A stretch of DNA of 8,808 nucleotides from Pseudomonadota bacterium. GTDB taxonomy: Bacteria; Pseudomonadota; Gammaproteobacteria; Burkholderiales; Ferrovaceae. Below are positions 6,598-8,808 of the stretch, in pieces. The notes under the pieces were generated by a model that made no database searches, was not told the DNA's origin, and saw only the letters and a program-made list of their open reading frames with translations. Each line of letters opens with the position of its first letter. Positions within the stretch are counted from its first letter, which is position 1. Made by a program: the position numbers and the translations under genes. The stretch covers positions 1 to 8,808 of the forward strand of contig JAJZHC010000051.1 of the NCBI GenBank assembly GCA_021804705.1, given 5' to 3'.

Positions 6598-8808
6598 CGA
6601 CCGAACACGGCCTCCCACAGGGTTGAGATGGTCTGCTGGGTGGCAGCGCCTTCTGCGGGGTCGATGCGCGCTTCCGGGGCGCCCTGAAGACGCTCGCGGT
6701 GCTGCAGGCGCCGCAGGCGCGCATAGCCTTCCGCCACGGCGTGGGCCAGGGTTTCGTCGATCAGGCCTGCTGCGCCGGCACGGCGCAACAGGGCAGCATT
6801 GCCCACGTTGTCGATCAGCTCGGGGTGCTGGTGCGCATGCGCGAGAATCAGGTATTGCACCAGAAATTCCACGTCCACCATGCCGCCAGGGTCATGTTTG
6901 ACGTCAAAGCGCCCACTGTGGTTAGGGTGTCCCTGGTGGATGCGTTCACGCATCCCGACGATTTCCTGACGCAGTGTCACAGGATCGCGCACCCGGCTTA
7001 ATACCTCGCGGCGAATGGTTTCGAAGGCCGCACCGATGGCCGCATCGCCGCTACAGAAACGTGCCCGGGTCAGGGCCTGATGTTCCCATACCCAGGCGGA
7101 GTTGTCGCGATCCTGCAACTGATAATGGCGGAAACCCTCCACCGGACTCACCAGCATGCCCGCGTTGCCGTTGGGACGCAGCTGCGTGTCCACTTCATAA
7201 AGCACGCCGGCCCCCGTGGGGGTGGTCATCCAGCTGGAGATTTTGCGCACCAGCAGGGTGTAGTTGCTTTGCGCGCGCTCGTCATCGTCTTCATACAAAA
7301 ACACCAGATCAAGATCCGAGGCATAACCCATTTCCTTGCTGCCCCACTTGCCGTAGGCAATGACCGCAAAGCGGGGCGCTTCCCGGTGGCGCAACGGCAC
7401 CTGCAGCCAGCATCGTTCCAGCACCAGGTCCATGATGGCGTCTGCCAGTGCGCTCAGGCGATCGGCCACCACTTCCACCGGCAACTCGCCGCGCAGGTCG
7501 CGCACCAGCACATGAAAGGTTTCCGCATGCCGGGCATGGCGCAGCAGGTTCATTTGCGCTTCCACTTCCGTGCCTGCCTCCTGCAGGCGGCGGCGCAGGG
7601 TGGCGCGAAACCGGTTCCAGTAACCAGCAAAATCGGCATCCTGCTCGTCGTTTTCCGTGAGCAATTCGTCCAGCAACTGGGGGCGCTGCGAAATATATCC
7701 GGCCGCCCATTCGGAGGCCGCCAGAAGCGGCAGCAGGCGTTTGAGGACGATGGGGTAATCCACCAGCAGCATGAGGTAGGAGGCGCGTCGGCTGATGGAT
7801 TCCATGAAGTGCAAAAAACGCGTCACCAGGACGTTGGGCGGTGAGCCGTTGCTGGTGGCGAGCATCAGGTTCAGGGCATGGCCCATGGCCTGGTCGAATT
7901 GCTCGCGTGTGCGAGCACTCTGGGCACGATAGCCCGGCGTGCGTTTGAGCGCCGAGAGCTGTTGCAGTAGCGCGGCTTCGGGCACATCCGGAAGGGGGTC
8001 GGAAATGTCCAGGCGGGCTTCGTGCCACAGGCGCATCCCTGCGCTCTCTGCAGCCTGCTGCGGGGCGGCAGGAAAGATTTGGTCGAAGACGCGCGCCACG
8101 TCCTGGGTGCGCTCCCCAAGTTCACGCTGGAACGAGGCGGTATCAGAAAACCCCAGCGATCCGGTGACGCGCGCCAGGTCGTCGGCATCCACGGGAATGC
8201 TGTGGGTTTGCGCGTCGTCCAGATATTGCAGCCGGTGTTCCAGGCGGCGCAGAAACACATAGTGGTCTGAGAGGCGCGTGGCGGTGTCCTGGTCCAGCAG
8301 GCCCCGTTGCCCCAGCAGGTTCAGTACCGCCAGCGTGGGAATCACCCGCAGCGCCGCATCCTGACCGCCGCGAATCAGCTGGAACACCTGGGCCACGAAT
8401 TCGATTTCACGAATGCCACCCCGGCCCAGCTTGATGTCGGCGCCGCGCCACCGTACATCCCGCAAGGCGTCGCGTTCGGTCTCTTCGCGGATCTGGTGGT
8501 GCAGGATGCGCAGGGCGCCAATGGCTGAGTAATCCAGGTGGCGCCGATACACGAAGGGCCCCACGCGTTCGATCAGCGCGCTGGTGCCGCGCGCCACGCC
8601 CGGTCGCTCCGGGTCAGAGACCACCCGCGCCTTGATCCAGGCATAGCGTTCCCAGTCGCGTCCCTGCACCACGAAATATTCTTCCAGCATGGCAATGCTG
8701 ACGGCCAGCGGCCCCGCAGTGCCATTGGGGCGCAGGCGCAAATCCACGCGGAACACGAAGCCGTCTGCCGTGCTTTCGGACAGCAGCGCATTGAGGCGCC
8801 GCCCCAGG
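6594..8808 (-). CDS. glnE: Bifunctional glutamine synthetase adenylyltransferase / adenylyl-removing enzyme (5' end missing)
   Basis: The frame runs off the right edge: bases 8807-8757 read LGRRLNALLSESTADGF, directly continuing into FRVDLRLRPNG, so the GTG at 8756 is internal. About 737 of the roughly 940 residues usual for GlnE are visible. GlnE adenylylates and deadenylylates glutamine synthetase GlnA under PII control. Present are the second part of the N-terminal adenylyl-removing domain (VDLRLRPNG, GGIREIEFVAQVFQLIRGG) and the whole C-terminal transferase domain. The latter has the nucleotidyltransferase motif GSKEMGYASDLDLVFL, with metal-binding-type aspartates at 481 and 483 counted from 8756, then VDTQLRPNGNAG (from 522) and DVKHDPGGMVDVEFLVQY (near 618). 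The two VDxxLRPNGxAG blocks mark the internal duplication of the enzyme. The active-site motif of the removing domain lies outside the window. The promoter is off the right edge, and the gene converges on purL. Confidence 0.97.
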   Translation of the reverse strand, partial: LGRRLNALLSESTADGFVFRVDLRLRPNGTAGPLAVSIAMLEEYFVVQGRDWERYAWIKARVVSDPERPGVARGTSALIERVGPFVYRRHLDYSAIGALRILHHQIREETERDALRDVRWRGADIKLGRGGIREIEFVAQVFQLIRGGQDAALRVIPTLAVLNLLGQRGLLDQDTATRLSDHYVFLRRLEHRLQYLDDAQTHSIPVDADDLARVTGSLGFSDTASFQRELGERTQDVARVFDQIFPAAPQQAAESAGMRLWHEARLDISDPLPDVPEAALLQQLSALKRTPGYRAQSARTREQFDQAMGHALNLMLATSNGSPPNVLVTRFLHFMESISRRASYLMLLVDYPIVLKRLLPLLAASEWAAGYISQRPQLLDELLTENDEQDADFAGYWNRFRATLRRRLQEAGTEVEAQMNLLRHARHAETFHVLVRDLRGELPVEVVADRLSALADAIMDLVLERCWLQVPLRHREAPRFAVIAYGKWGSKEMGYASDLDLVFLYEDDDERAQSNYTLLVRKISSWMTTPTGAGVLYEVDTQLRPNGNAGMLVSPVEGFRHYQLQDRDNSAWVWEHQALTRARFCSGDAAIGAAFETIRREVLSRVRDPVTLRQEIVGMRERIHQGHPNHSGRFDVKHDPGGMVDVEFLVQYLILAHAHQHPELIDNVGNAALLRRAGAAGLIDETLAHAVAEGYARLRRLQHRERLQGAPEARIDPAEGAATQQTISTLWEAVFGR

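Noticed and set aside
6700..6722. Tandem-like GCAGGCGC repeat near the 3' end of glnE
   Set aside because: It encodes an ordinary Arg/Leu-rich stretch (RLRRLQ) of GlnE and reflects codon bias.

Overview
The window is GC-rich, densely packed bacterial chromosome carrying six housekeeping genes; I see no mobile element, phage gene, RNA gene, CRISPR array or defence system. Several features fit a betaproteobacterium, less likely a gammaproteobacterium. These are a long single-chain PurL with a fused glutaminase, a Nudix-linked TenI/ThiE-like domain, a YgfZ/YgfX divergent pair without SdhE between them, an LpxL-type lipid A acyltransferase (so a Gram-negative outer membrane) and GlnE. I cannot name the genus from sequence alone.

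Layout, left to right. (1) 1-326, plus strand: the C-terminal end of a gene with a thiamine-phosphate-synthase/TenI-like domain, probably the tail of a MutT/Nudix fusion whose N-terminus lies off the left edge. (2) 323-2152, minus strand: ygfZ followed 6 bases later by an LpxL/HtrB-family acyltransferase gene, probably one transcript. (3) 2153-2223: a short divergent spacer holding a perfect 7+7 inverted repeat. (4) 2224-2664, plus strand: ygfX, a small protein with two membrane segments. (5) 2698-6597, plus strand: full-length purL, with a consensus TATAAT placed across the end of ygfX. (6) 6594-8808, minus strand: glnE, running off the right edge without its N-terminus.

How the genes relate. 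PurL uses glutamine as amide donor in purine synthesis, and GlnE sets glutamine synthetase activity, so the convergent pair at the right both concern glutamine. YgfZ supports Fe-S cluster enzymes. Its divergent arrangement with ygfX recalls the enterobacterial ygfZ | sdhE-ygfX locus, but sdhE is absent here. LpxL acts on lipid A at the inner membrane.

The most distinctive structure is architectural. Both convergent gene pairs end in 4-base palindromes (TTAA and CTAG) in which the two stop codons overlap, leaving no intergenic space for a terminator. The main candidate for an unexplained regulatory element is the dyad in the ygfZ/ygfX spacer. I found no convincing undescribed system; the window is otherwise ordinary core genome.
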